Source: JAOUGY01 sp963825585 (GTDB lineage: Bacteria; Actinomycetota; Acidimicrobiia; Spongiisociales; ZC4RG35). From it: DNA of 64,000 nt. Positions 53,201 to 59,175 of this stretch are shown piece after piece. Location: positions 186,001 to 250,000 of the forward strand of contig CAWGTX010000001.1 in the NCBI GenBank assembly GCA_963825585.1, in the 5' to 3' direction. The translations under genes were made by a program, and so were the position numbers. How positions within the stretch are numbered: the stretch's first letter is position 1; each line of letters starts with the position of its first letter. The notes under the pieces were generated by a model that saw nothing but the letters and a program-made list of their open reading frames with translations, searched no databases and had not been told where the DNA came from.

Positions 53201-54798
53201 CCTACACGGTGACCGACGGCGTGCTGACCGATACGGCGACGGTGACGGTGACGGTGGGGGCGGTGAACGACTTCCCGGTGGCCGTCGACGACGCCGCCAC
53301 CCTCGACGAGGACACCTTCATCACCCTCGACCTGGTGGCCAACGACGTCGACGTCGATGGGGACGCGCTCGTGATCGTGGCGGTCACCCAGCCCGCCAAC
53401 GGATCGGTCCTCGACAACGGTGACGGTACGGTGACCTACACGCCCGACCCGGAGTGGAACGGTGTCGACACCTTCTCGTACACGGTGACCGACGGCGCCC
53501 TCACGACCGGAGCGATTGTCACCATGACGGTGACGGCTGTGAACGACGCCCCGGTGGGAGGCGTCGACGCCGATGTCATCGCCGAGGATGGTTCGTCGAC
53601 GCTGCCGGTGCTGGGCAACGACACCGACATCGAGAATGATCCGCTCACCGTGGTGGCGGTGACGCAGGGTGCGAACGGTTCGGTGACAGACAACGGTGAC
53701 GGCACTGTGACCTACACGCCGGATCCTGATTGGAATGGTGTCGACAGCTATACCTATACGGTGTCCGACGGGCTGCTGACCGACACGGTGACGGTGACGG
53801 TGACGGTGTTGGCGGTGAACGATGCCCCGGTGGCAGTGGATGATACCGACACGATCGCCGAGGACGGGTCGTCGACGGTGGACGTGCTGGGCAACGACAC
53901 CGACGTCGAGGGCGACGTGTTGGCCGTGGTGGCGGTGACCCAGGGTGCGAACGGGTCGGTGACGGACAACGGGGATGGCACGGTGACCTATACGCCTGAT
54001 CCTGATTGGAATGGTGTTGATTCGTATACCTATACGGTGTCGGATGGCGTGTTGGCTGATACCGGCATGGTGATGGTGACGGTGTCGGCGGTGAACGATG
54101 CTCCGGTGGCGGTTGACGATGCCGATTCGATCCTGGAGGACGGGTCGTCGACGGTGGATGTGTTGGCCAACGACTCCGACGTGGATGGCACGCCGGTCGT
54201 GACCGGTGTCACCCAGGGTGCGAACGGGACTGTGGTCGACAATGGTGACGGCATCATCACCTACACGCCCGTTGCGGACTGGAACGGTGTCGACTTCTAC
54301 ACCTATACCGTGTCGGATGGTGCTCTCATCGACACCGGCATGGTGACGGTGGCGGTGTCGGCGGTGAACGATGCCCCGGTGGCGGTCGACGATACCGACA
54401 CGATCGCCGAGGACGGGTCGTCGACGGTGGACGTGCTGGGCAACGACACCGATGTCGAGGGCGACGTGTTGACCGTGGTGGCGGTGACCCAGGGTGCGAA
54501 CGGGTCGGTGACGGACAATGGTGACGGCACGGTCACCTTCACGCCCGATGGGGATTGGAATGGTGTCGACTCCTACACCTACACCGTCTCGGATGGTGCT
54601 CTCATCGACACCGGCATGGTGACGGTGACGGTGTCGGCGGTGAATGACGCTCCGGTGGCGGTGGACGACGCCGATTCGATCTTGGAGGATGGCGTCTCGA
54701 CGGTGGATGTGTTGGCCAACGACACCGATGTGGATGGCACCCTGGCTGTCACCGGCATCACCCAGGGAGCCAATGGCATGGTGATCGGACAACGGTGA
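38218..54798 (+). CDS. Giant multidomain surface protein (N-terminal 5,526 residues)
   Basis: Starts at GTG overlapping the kinase stop. Domains in order: membrane/signal helix (about 38-60); a domain like that preceding SBBP repeats (about 310-515); SBBP beta-propeller with DYPTT-AYDTT repeats (about 518-965); CSLREA domain (about 972-1028) with ECTLRAAIQEANAS; parallel beta-helix (1075-1330); second CSLREA (about 1455-1505) and a polymorphic-repeat beta-helix with GGAI turns (1560-1760); cadherin-like repeat (1858-1948); WNGSSW propeller-like region (1950-2340); repeated beta-sandwich region (2435-2765); third CSLREA; right-handed beta-helix with NVISGN turns (2860-3430); then about 22 tandem cadherin-like (Big_9/VCBS-type) repeats from 3545 on. 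The frame ends at 54798 through a one-base insertion, not a natural end. It is probably a fibrous adhesin. Confidence 0.88.
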   Translation: MIGRFTSRLRIRRAQYRRWVVSRRRVVPQPVLIRLRAVGVVAVVFGIIIQSLAGWEGPAAAGAAPRVQSAVSVEDEANTLTIEVPPTAPEELSLVVVSRRASPTDEVVAPNGWELVQRIDHPDQPVYQAVYRGPTGAEAAAGLEWSFTEEAATSLVHLVVVGAGSSLVANASATTGESDTTVAPLSVAPEDDSLVLDMLATDQVDGFLAPNGMVTEHADQLESFSTAVVSRPVGAGELPETAYALASGAAHAGVAVRLVLGPAPDPIPEQEPPPPEQPAEPVNNAEAQPEIDPGPSAPVGPAPEAEFSQPESDVSPVLEVNEGQFDDEVDAVVRGEDATVFLAAGNLVYDVSDGAERQAVRMGIVGADPAVVPALSGVEDGVVNYFIGSDPAEWVTDAEVADVIEYEDVVDGVDIRYLGTEDGLRYDLLIDAGVDPESVELSFDGAEGVRIDPQGELIVAVEVGDDLVFSAPVTYQEIEGERIQVESGYRLDGDLVGFELGDYDRAYPVVIDPTLQYGSYLGGAGTESGEAIALDGSGNIIVAGYSASADYPTTVGAFDTSPNGSNDVTITKLSADGTTVLWSTYLGGSGNDTTYDMALDSSGNVYATVFTTSSNFPTTAGAYDTTLTGTNDGVVFKLAAAGNALSYSTYLGANGSNDYLYAIAVDGSGQAVIAGATDGSGYPTTAGVYDTTFGGTFDAVVTKLNATGTGLVWSTFVGGAGSDTATEVALDASGNVYFTGQAASGYPTTAGAYDTTVSGTFDGHATKLSSTGASLLYSTVFGGTGNDKGTAIAITDATTLFVAGDTPSSDFPTTAGAYDTTKSSSDDMFALKLDLTQTGSAQLSYSTFIGGAGIDRVNGLAVDSNGRAHIAGWTQSSGLATAGAYDTTLGGSSDGVLAILGANGTTMTELTYIGGEGTESASATYLSGSSIYLTGSTGSTAFPVTGAAHDSSLGGTSDVFVVRFAATSLPNAVTVNSTGNSPDTSPGDGVCNTGGTIGGNPECTLRAAIQEANASATIDTIHFSIPAALTSGTHLITPGSNLPDITAPVTIDATTEPDFAGTPIITLSGQSAGFFATGLVLEAGADNSTIRGLVIRDFDFDGIEVAPGNDGSTIAGNYIGRVNVSGVDSGAGTNNGNAGIWGRGSNTTIGGPNTADRNVISGNGAQGIVLTGEAVDGIRIENNYIGIAATGSALLANGTDAIDVENGADGTEILDNVIAHPGGDGIEVVSSGTPSTGLVIQGNIFGTDPGLTADFSGRFSSISLEGGVSNSLIGGTGTGQGNVIANAGSNVGNPNSISFQSDAGSGISILGNSISGSRGIGIDLNFDGVTANDPGDGDSGPNDLLNYPVITSAVESGGTVTVTFDLDVPANPDQYRVEFFTNPSGTNVAGNYEAETFVSADTTAPGTGLTYTFPGSAGDVITATATRIDTAATTGFSSTSEISAAHTVTAGPVGFIVNSTADVVDQNIGNGVCDTGNLVGSDPECTLRAAVQEANASAEDNISVPAGTYTLAIVGTGEDNAAKGDLDVTSTMTITGAGSGLAVIQAGTTDSNGIDRLFQVKSGSLTLTDVTVRHGREGDGAGVWNQGSLTLEDVNFVDNTASKIGGAIYNDGSSATLTVRRGVFNGGTAEDGGAIGSKSGATVIEDTTFANNTATRRGGGFHNDAAGATVTRSVFYGNSAGSEDGGAIVNRGGGATLTLTNSTLSGNTANGYGGGLHNESSATLLNVTVVSNTATNVGGGIRVQAGTVNLKNSIVAGNVGANCSNSVTSQGYNIEDANTCGLNQTGDQINTDPLLDTLGDDGGLTLTHAIFPGGPAVDSGTNTGAPTTDQRGELRPVDGDLDLTATTDVGAYELDPTQLIAVADSAATFPDTAVMIDPIANDFEPNGDPLSLDSFTQGTNGTVTDNGDDTVTYTPDPAWTGTDTFTYVVSNGTDADTGTVTVTVTPHSDPMAIYRRSGQSTPYYRTWSGSTFGGELTSATVGEFRIIQGAESPTRDEAIVVGVDNATGTIAGELWDGSSWTALPALGSTTQTYWWSFDVAYEAVSSDAMVVYADGASLNYRVWNGSTWSAEASITEPLAGTPRQMQLASHPWADEMVLIVSDDSSQDYAVVWNGSSWGNPVTLHSGGAGDRTDVYVAYEQQSGRALVTYGKGTDDVYYRLWNGTWGGEAMLNGINGGYARWTTLASDPNSNNIVLGVLEDNANVWLAVWNGTSWVNQLTATTTGSGTTHPVIAVAFEASTGQALAAYSGIDQTPEYRTWTSGSGWSAEANAPSVGATPNSVMLYPDPLSDDVMLATQDSNSDLNYLLWNGSAWGSTNELTTNSGDTKNQPLLFLWNAAPTSIPVPVATDDAASTIQDAAVSVDVVANDTDPIGGGLTIDSITQGSDGTVTTDGTDVTYTPNASWIGTDTFTYTVSDANGGTDTATVTVDVLESVVLDDIQKGTATIANGSSSTTATINAVDPTKTFLTFTVGGGAPSPSSMTITGELTNATTLTFARVGTTGPLTIEWSVVEFASGVSVQRGSTTLGATTTDVPISSVALSRSFVLMNSRVSGSTFGSSDFPRAQLTSPTNLRLSVESSSSNVVKWQVIQYNDANVQRGTASFASGDSSKTATVSTVDTTQAWLVYSNTTAAGSANNIGQKLVRGLITNATTLTFDRSSTGQTLDVAWELVEFTDATSVQHASAAFASADTTQNVTITAVDPSRAIAVGGTTLYGGRSAYTSDDNPGVGWFTTRLTTSTNLRIQRNVALAAADLGWFVIHWPGTADPLVVNSTGDAVDNAPGDGYCSTGSNNTAGQLACTLRAAIQEANANSFITDITFDMPTTESGHSGGVWTITPGSALPSIGASSLVLDATTQAGYTATPVVEIDGTSTGAGTVGFRVSATDVTIRGFAINRFPSDGIEVEATGSGAVIVGNHIGLDATGLLDRGNGDLGIHLLSGSTIGGTTAADRNVISGNNGGIFVDGSDGNTVIGNYIGTDVTGNAAIPNAGDGIYVANGADNNTLGQPGAGNILSGNGVDGVEINHVSTGNVIQANTIGLGADGSTTVANGRYGVVLYNGVNNTSIGGTAAGEGNVISGNLGAAVVIDGNSNAATAANAISGNLIGTDSTGIADRGNGTYGVHLFAGAVNTTIGGTAAGAGNTISGNGLHGVFVEDAGTVGTLIEGNLIGLTQAGDAPLGNTGNGIEVDWEVPNQLIGGSTPGAGNVISGNLNGIHSLWANDMVIEGNIVGLDVTGTVDLGNTAAGIRVGGDNVVIGGTTAGARNVVSGNGNAGIMLDSATSAVLQGNYIGTDVTGLLDRGNSSNGIQVSGSGNQIGGSAPGAGNVISGNTNDGIQTSGSSPGTIIEGNTIGLGSDGSTPVPNSYRGISIYGTGARVGGTAAGAGNTIAANSSTGVSVITGATDVAVLGNVMVANGSIGIDLGNNGPTVNDAGDGDAGANDLLNFPTITSASESGGTLTVDFELDVPAGNYRVEFFTNTAADASGYGEGETLVHTEAISHPGGGSQGFTASFAGSDGDIVTATATEDLGGGSYGSTSEFSASVAANTPPVAVDDSGTANEDSGVSIDVVANDTDADGDTLSVQSVTQGVNGSVVDNGDGTVTYTPDPDWNGVDTFGYTVGDGRGGTDTGMVTVTVTPVNDEPVAVDDSDSIAEDGSSTVDVVVNDSDVDGDILSVLSVTQGSNGSVTDNGDGTVTYTPDADWNGVDSYTYTVTDGALTDTATVTVTVAAVNDAPVAVDDSDGISEDGSSTVDVLANDSDVDGDILSVQSVTQGSNGLVVDNGDGTVTYTPDADWNGVDSFTYTVTDGQATDTATVWVTVVAVNDFPVAVDDSDSIAEDGSSTVDVLVNDSDVDGDTLSVQSVTQGSNGSVTDNGDGTVTYTPDPDWSGTDTYTYTVSDGALTDTATVTVSVGADNDPPVAGDDSDGISEDGSSTVDVLVNDVDVDGDSLTVVSVTQGSNGLVTDNGDGTVTYTPDSDWNGVDSFTYTITDGLATDTATVIVTVAAVNDFPVAVDDSDSISEDGSSTVDVLANDSDVDGDVLFVVSVVQPAGGTVIDNGDGTVTYTPDADWIGVDSFSYIVSDGALTDTATVTVTVTAVNDAPVAGDDSDSIAEDGSSTVDVLVNDSDVDGDGLSVTGVTQGSNGSVTDNGDGTLSYVPDADWNGVDSYTYTVTDGVLTDTATVTVTVGAVNDEPVAVDDAAAIAEDGSSTVDVLANDSDVDGDTLSVQSVTQGSNGLVVDNGDGTVTYTPDPDWNGVDSYTYTVSDGALTDSASVTVTVAAVNDPPGAVDDADSISEDGSSTVDVLVNDSDVEGDTLTVQSVTQGSNGSVTDNGDGTVTYSPDPDWNGIDSYTYTVWDGADFDTTVVTVTVAAVNDEPVAVDDSDSIAEDGSSTVDVLANDFDVEGDILSVQSVTQGSNGSVVDNGDGTVTYTPDADWNGTDSFSYTVTDGLLTDTATVWVVVAAVNDTPVAVDDSDSIAEDGSSTVDVLVNDSDVDGDILSVTGVTQGSNGSVTDNGDGTVTYTPDADWNGVDSYTYTVTDGALTDTATVTVTVGALNDAPTAVDDSDGISEDGSSTVDVLANDSDVEGDSLSVLSVTQGANGSVVDNGDGTVTYTPDADWNGVDSFTYTVSDGLATDTATVWVTVVAVNDFPVAVDDSDSIAEDGLSTVDVLVNDSDVDGDTLSVQSVTQGSNGSVTDNGDGTVTYTPDLDFNGLDSYTYTVTDGALTDTATVTVSVGADNDPPVAGDDSDGISEDGSSTVDVLANDSDVDGDVLTVQSVTQGSNGSVVDNGDGTVTYTPDPDWNGTDSYTYTITDGLATDTATVIVTVAAVNDFPVAVDDSDSISEDGSSTVELLVNDSDVDGDVLFVVSVVQPAGGTVTDNGDGTVTYTPDADWNGVDSFSYIVSDGALTDTATVTVTVTAVNDFPVAGDDSDSIAEDGSSTVDVLVNDSDVDGDGLSVTGVTQGSNGSVTDNGDGTLSYVPDADWNGVDSYTYTVTDGVLTDTATVTVTVGAVNDFPVAVDDAATLDEDTFITLDLVANDVDVDGDALVIVAVTQPANGSVLDNGDGTVTYTPDPEWNGVDTFSYTVTDGALTTGAIVTMTVTAVNDAPVGGVDADVIAEDGSSTLPVLGNDTDIENDPLTVVAVTQGANGSVTDNGDGTVTYTPDPDWNGVDSYTYTVSDGLLTDTVTVTVTVLAVNDAPVAVDDTDTIAEDGSSTVDVLGNDTDVEGDVLAVVAVTQGANGSVTDNGDGTVTYTPDPDWNGVDSYTYTVSDGVLADTGMVMVTVSAVNDAPVAVDDADSILEDGSSTVDVLANDSDVDGTPVVTGVTQGANGTVVDNGDGIITYTPVADWNGVDFYTYTVSDGALIDTGMVTVAVSAVNDAPVAVDDTDTIAEDGSSTVDVLGNDTDVEGDVLTVVAVTQGANGSVTDNGDGTVTFTPDGDWNGVDSYTYTVSDGALIDTGMVTVTVSAVNDAPVAVDDADSILEDGVSTVDVLANDTDVDGTLAVTGITQGANGMVIGQR

Positions 54799-56860
54799 CG
54801 GAACCGTGACCTACACGCCCGATGCCGACTGGAATGGTGTCGACTTCTACACCTATACCGTGTCGGATGGTGCTCTCATCGACACCGGCACGGTGACGGT
54901 GGCGGTGGCGGCGGTGAACGACGCTCCGGTGGCGGCCGATGACACCACCGGGACCGGTGAGGACACGCCGGTGGTGGTGGATCCGTTGGTCAACGACACG
55001 GATGTGGATGGTGATGTGCTGTCGGTCGTTTCGTTCAGCCAGCCGGCCAACGGGATGGTGGTGGACAACGGTGACGGCACCCTGACGTACACGCCCGATG
55101 GGGATTGGAACGGAACGGATTCGTTCCCGTACACCGTGTCGGACGGTGCGCTGACCGATACGGCCACCGTCACGGTCACCGTCACACCCGTGAACGATGC
55201 TCCGGTGGCGGCGGGGGAGGGTGTTGGTACCGATGAGGACACCCCGGTGGTCATTCCTGTGCTGGCGAATGACTTCGATGTCGATGGTGACGTGTTGTCG
55301 GTGGAGTCGGTCACCCAGCCGGCGAACGGGGTGGCGGTGATCGATGGTGGCGGGATGGTGACCTACACGCCGGATGCGGATTGGAACGGCACCGACACGT
55401 TTCACGTACACCGTCTCCGATGGTGCACTCACCGATACCGCCACGGTGACGGTGGTGGTGGGTGGGGTGAACGATGCGCCGGTGGCGGCAGATGACGCCG
55501 CCACGGTCAGCGAGGATGGTTCGTCGACGGTGGACGTGTTGGTCAATGACGTCGATGTCGAAGGTGACGTCCTGACCGTGATCTCGGTCACCCAGGGGGT
55601 AAACGGTTCGGTGATCGACAATGGTGACGGCACGCTCACCTACACGCCGGATCCGGATTGGAATGGCGTCGACACCTTCACCTACACGGTGTCCGATGGG
55701 GTGTTGACGGATACGGCGACGGTGACGGTGTCGGTGTCTGCTGTGAATGATGTGCCGGTGGCGGTCGACGATGCGGCGTCGATCGTCGAGGACGGCTCGA
55801 CGATCATCGATGTGGTGGCCAACGACTTCGATGTTGATGGTGACCCGTTGTTCGTGGTGTCGGTGGTCCAACCGGCCAATGGTGTGGTCGTGGACAACGG
55901 GGACGGGACGCTCACCTACACCCCCGACCCTGATTGGAACGGCTTCGAGTCGTTCTCCTACATCGTCTCCGATGGAGCCCTCACCGACACAGCCACCGTG
56001 GCCGTCACGGTCACCGCCGTCAACGACGACCCGGTGGCGGTGGACGACTCCGACGCCATCCCGGAGGACGGGTCTTCGACCCTCGATCCGATCGCCAACG
56101 ACTCCGACGTCGACGGCGACACGCTGTCGGTCGAGTCCGTCACCCAGGGCAGCAATGGCACTGTCGTCATCAACGGGGACGGCACCGTCGGCTACGTCCC
56201 CGATGCGGATTGGCACGGCACCGACATGTTCACGTACACGGTGTCCGACGGCTTCCTGGTCGACACCGCCACCGTCACGGTGCTGGTGACGCCGGTCAAC
56301 GACGCACCGGTCACCGTTCCCGACTCCATTTCCCTCGCCGAGGACACTCCCACGGTCATCGACGTGGCCGGCAACGACTACGACGTTGACGGCGATCCGC
56401 TGTTCGTGACGAGCGCCTCCGCCAACCGGGGCGGTACGGTGACCGTTCTGGGCGCCCACACCATCGTCTACACACCTGCGTTCAACTTCACCGGCACCGA
56501 GACCGTCACCTACCTGGTCAGTGACGGGGACCTCAGCACCGTCGGAACCCTGACCGTGTCGGTCCTTCCGGTCAACGACAGCGTGGTGGCGGTCAACGAC
56601 AGCGTCACCATCGACGAGGACGGGTCGGCGCTGGTCGATGTGGTCGCCAACGACATCGACGTGGACGGTGACGTGTTGTCTGTGGTGTCGTTCACCCAAA
56701 CGACGAATGCCGTGGTGACGCGGGCCGGCAGCCAGCTCCGATTCACGCCGGACCGCGACCGTAACGGCGTCTTCCAGTTCACCTACACCGCCAGCGACGG
56801 CAACAGTGCTTCGGTTGGTGTGGTGACCGTGACCGTGCGGGCGGTCAACGACGCACCGGT
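48850..56860 (+). repeat. Array of about 30 tandem cadherin-like repeats (276-base period)
   Basis: Units of about 92 residues begin VNDxPVAVDDSDSIAEDG and end TYTPDADWNGVDSYTYTV followed by TDTATVTVTV. I count about 22 units before the first frameshift and about eight after it. Many units are almost identical at DNA level. Blocks of five units at about 49400-50780 and 51890-53265 match unit by unit, showing segmental duplication. Confidence 0.85.
54806..55495 (+). pseudogene. Giant surface protein, continuation after first frameshift
   Basis: Reads in the next frame directly after 54788: NGDGTVTYTPDADWNGVDFY completes the repeat interrupted at 54787. It contains two and a half further cadherin-like units with a different signature (TGTGEDTPVVVDPL, GVGTDEDTPVVIPVL). 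True homology ends near 55402, where an extra T in a TTT run sends the frame into nonsense until 55495. It has no start signal of its own and is part of the upstream gene. Confidence 0.8.
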
Positions 56861-56945
56861 GGCGCTTCGCGGATTCGGTGTCGGTGGCCGAGGACACCGC
56901 AGTCATCATCGACGTGCTGGCCAACGACATCGACGTCGACGGTGA
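55374..56945 (+). pseudogene. Giant surface protein, continuation after second frameshift
   Basis: Homology resumes at about 55401 (FTYTVSDGALTDTATVTVVV) and runs through five cadherin-like units to about 56870, where an extra G in GG at 56871-56872 again breaks the frame. Units here are more diverged from each other than those upstream, suggesting this is the older end of the array. Not an independent gene. Confidence 0.8.
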
Positions 56946-59175
56946 CGGGCTCGTCGTCGTCGCCGTGTCCGGTGTGAGGAACGGCACAGCCACCCTGACC
57001 GCCGATATGCAGGTCCGATTCCTCCCCGCCGCCGACTACAACGGTGTCGCCGGCTTCGAGTACACGATCACGGATGGGAATGTCACCGCCGGGGCGGCTG
57101 TGAGCATCGATGTTCTGCCGGTCAACGATGCCCCGGTGGTGAACACCCAGTCGTTCTCGGTTCCGCACACCGCAGACGCCGGGACGGTCGTGGGCCGAGT
57201 GGTCGCCGTCGACCCGGAAGGGTCCGCCGTGCGGTTCTCCGGAGCGGCCGAAGGGCTCACGATCGGACCGGACGGAACGGTCGTGCTCACGGCGAAGTTC
57301 GAGGTCGGTCGGGTCTTGTCGATCCTGGTAGAAGCTCGCGACGCGCAGGGCGCAACCGCCAGCTTCTGGGTCACGGTCACCGTCACACAGGGCAATCGCG
57401 CCCCGGTGATCTCGGATCGGTCGATCGAGCTCCCTGCCGACTTCCCCGACGGAGAGGTCGTGCTCGCCATGGCGGCCAGCGACCCCGACGGCGACCGACT
57501 GACCTGGACTATGAAAGGTGGTCCCGGTTGGAGCATCGGGTCGACGTCGGGTCAGGTGGTGAAGGGTGTACTGCCGGGAGTGGGCCAGACGCTGGCGATC
57601 CCCGTCACCGTGACCGACCCGGCCGGGCTTTCCGACACCGCGCTCCTCACGATCCTGGTGGTCGAACCCGAAGCGACCAACAGGTCGCCTGTTGCGCGAC
57701 CGGACCGGTGGGTCATCGACGAACGCGAGCCCCTGGTCCTCGATCCGCTCGCCAACGACAGCGACCCCGACGGCGACCCTTTGACGTTCCGGCTCGCATC
57801 GCTTCCGGTGAACGGTTCGATCATCGACGACGACGGCACCGTGGTCTATCAGCCGGACCGTGGCTGGTACGGAACCGAGCAGATGTCGTACCGCGTGTCG
57901 GACGGGCGGGGTGGCTTCGCCAACAGCTCGATCACGGTGGTGGTCGAATTCGTGAACGATCCGCCGACGGTGGCCTGGATGTCCGCCGAAGTCCCGGCCG
58001 GGCAGGTGGCGGTATTGCAGGTTCCCCCGGTGGCCGAACCCGATGGCCAGTCCTTCACCCTCGAGCTTGGGAGCGTCGACGGCGCCACCGTGGAATTCGC
58101 TGGTGACAACATCCTCTTCACGCCCGAAGAAGGGTTCGAGGGCAGCACCGAGTTCGAGGTGCGGGCGACGGACGAGTTGGGGGCGGTGGGCGTGGGCGGC
58201 TACATCGTGGAGGTGGTGGTCGGCAAGAGCTCGGTGTCGGTCGAAGTACTTTCGAGCGGCTCCGCCAACCCGGTTATCGACATCGACGAGGCCGCCCGCA
58301 ACGCCTCACCCGGCGGGCTCGCCCTGTTCATGCCGAGCGTCACCGAAGCCCTCAGCGCCGTGTGGGCATCCAGGATCCCACTACTGGCACTCATCGGGTT
58401 GCTGGCCCTGTCACTGTTCGGCTCGCGTCGTCTCCACATCAGGCTCGGCACCAAACCGATTCCCGTCGCCGGAGGGAGCGGCAGAAGCTGGAGTGTCGTA
58501 CTCGTACAGGAAGGCCAGACGCTTCCGGTCTTCGCCGGTCCTGACCGAGCGAACGAAGTGGTGGCCAGACTCCATCCGCTGCGCTGCGACCTGCGCGGCA
58601 CCGGGGAACTCAGCCAGACCGGAGGTGTCATCTGGGTCGAGATCGAAGGAGACGGAATCAGCGGGTGGGTCGAGGCCAGCCACGTGGTCGCCAATCCGCG
58701 TGATCCGCTCCCGCTCAGTGCGGTGGCGAACGCCCTCGAACACCTGGTGGGCGCCGTACGCGGCGAACCCGGACTCGAACAATGCGTCTCGGGACGGGGT
58801 CTGTTCGTCGCGCACCACGCCCCACCCTTCCGTCTCACCCGCAAGCGGGTGGAGTCCGCCATGCTCGACCCAACCCCGTTCCGCTGGTGGGAAGCGAACG
58901 GCACCAGACCCGACGTGATGGGATCCTTCGGTCACGTGGTGGTGGCACCGCTGCTCGAGGCGATGGTGGAGACCGCCGCCATGGAGCTGTCCACCATCCC
59001 CGTCCCCGGCGAGGTGCTCTACGAATTCACCAACTTCGAGGCCGTCGCCCTCGGGAACCCCGAAACCGGATGGATCCTGTGCTTCGAACGAGGCCTCGAC
59101 GGAGTCCCACTCCTGGTAGGCCTCATGAAACGCGGCGCGATCAACCCCGCATCGCTGGTGCTCGAGCCCGTCTGA
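56878..59175 (+). CDS. Giant surface protein, C-terminal part with membrane helix and SH3-like tail
   Basis: 765 residues in the last frame. The first unit continues the array (SVAEDTAVIIDVLANDIDVDG); then come a cadherin-like region (VNTQSFSVPHTADAGTVVG), another repeat (RWVIDEREPLVLDPLANDS), one membrane helix (about 500-520, RIPLLALIGLLALSLFG) and a basic stop-transfer RRLHIR. The final 240 residues include an SH3-like domain (LPVFAGPDRANEVVARLHPL, GWVEASHVV) and an unrecognised alpha/beta tail. By simple topology the tail is cytoplasmic. With the three insertions corrected, the full protein is about 6,985 residues. The first ATG at 56878 has no ribosome site, so this is not an independent gene. 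Confidence 0.82.
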   Translation: MSVAEDTAVIIDVLANDIDVDGDGLVVVAVSGVRNGTATLTADMQVRFLPAADYNGVAGFEYTITDGNVTAGAAVSIDVLPVNDAPVVNTQSFSVPHTADAGTVVGRVVAVDPEGSAVRFSGAAEGLTIGPDGTVVLTAKFEVGRVLSILVEARDAQGATASFWVTVTVTQGNRAPVISDRSIELPADFPDGEVVLAMAASDPDGDRLTWTMKGGPGWSIGSTSGQVVKGVLPGVGQTLAIPVTVTDPAGLSDTALLTILVVEPEATNRSPVARPDRWVIDEREPLVLDPLANDSDPDGDPLTFRLASLPVNGSIIDDDGTVVYQPDRGWYGTEQMSYRVSDGRGGFANSSITVVVEFVNDPPTVAWMSAEVPAGQVAVLQVPPVAEPDGQSFTLELGSVDGATVEFAGDNILFTPEEGFEGSTEFEVRATDELGAVGVGGYIVEVVVGKSSVSVEVLSSGSANPVIDIDEAARNASPGGLALFMPSVTEALSAVWASRIPLLALIGLLALSLFGSRRLHIRLGTKPIPVAGGSGRSWSVVLVQEGQTLPVFAGPDRANEVVARLHPLRCDLRGTGELSQTGGVIWVEIEGDGISGWVEASHVVANPRDPLPLSAVANALEHLVGAVRGEPGLEQCVSGRGLFVAHHAPPFRLTRKRVESAMLDPTPFRWWEANGTRPDVMGSFGHVVVAPLLEAMVETAAMELSTIPVPGEVLYEFTNFEAVALGNPETGWILCFERGLDGVPLLVGLMKRGAINPASLVLEPV

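Noticed and set aside
49705..54792. Antisense open frame of about 1,695 codons, rich in His and Arg, opposite the repeat array
   Set aside because: It mirrors the 276-base repeats of the sense gene; GC-rich third positions leave the antisense frame open. No start signal, no protein-like composition.
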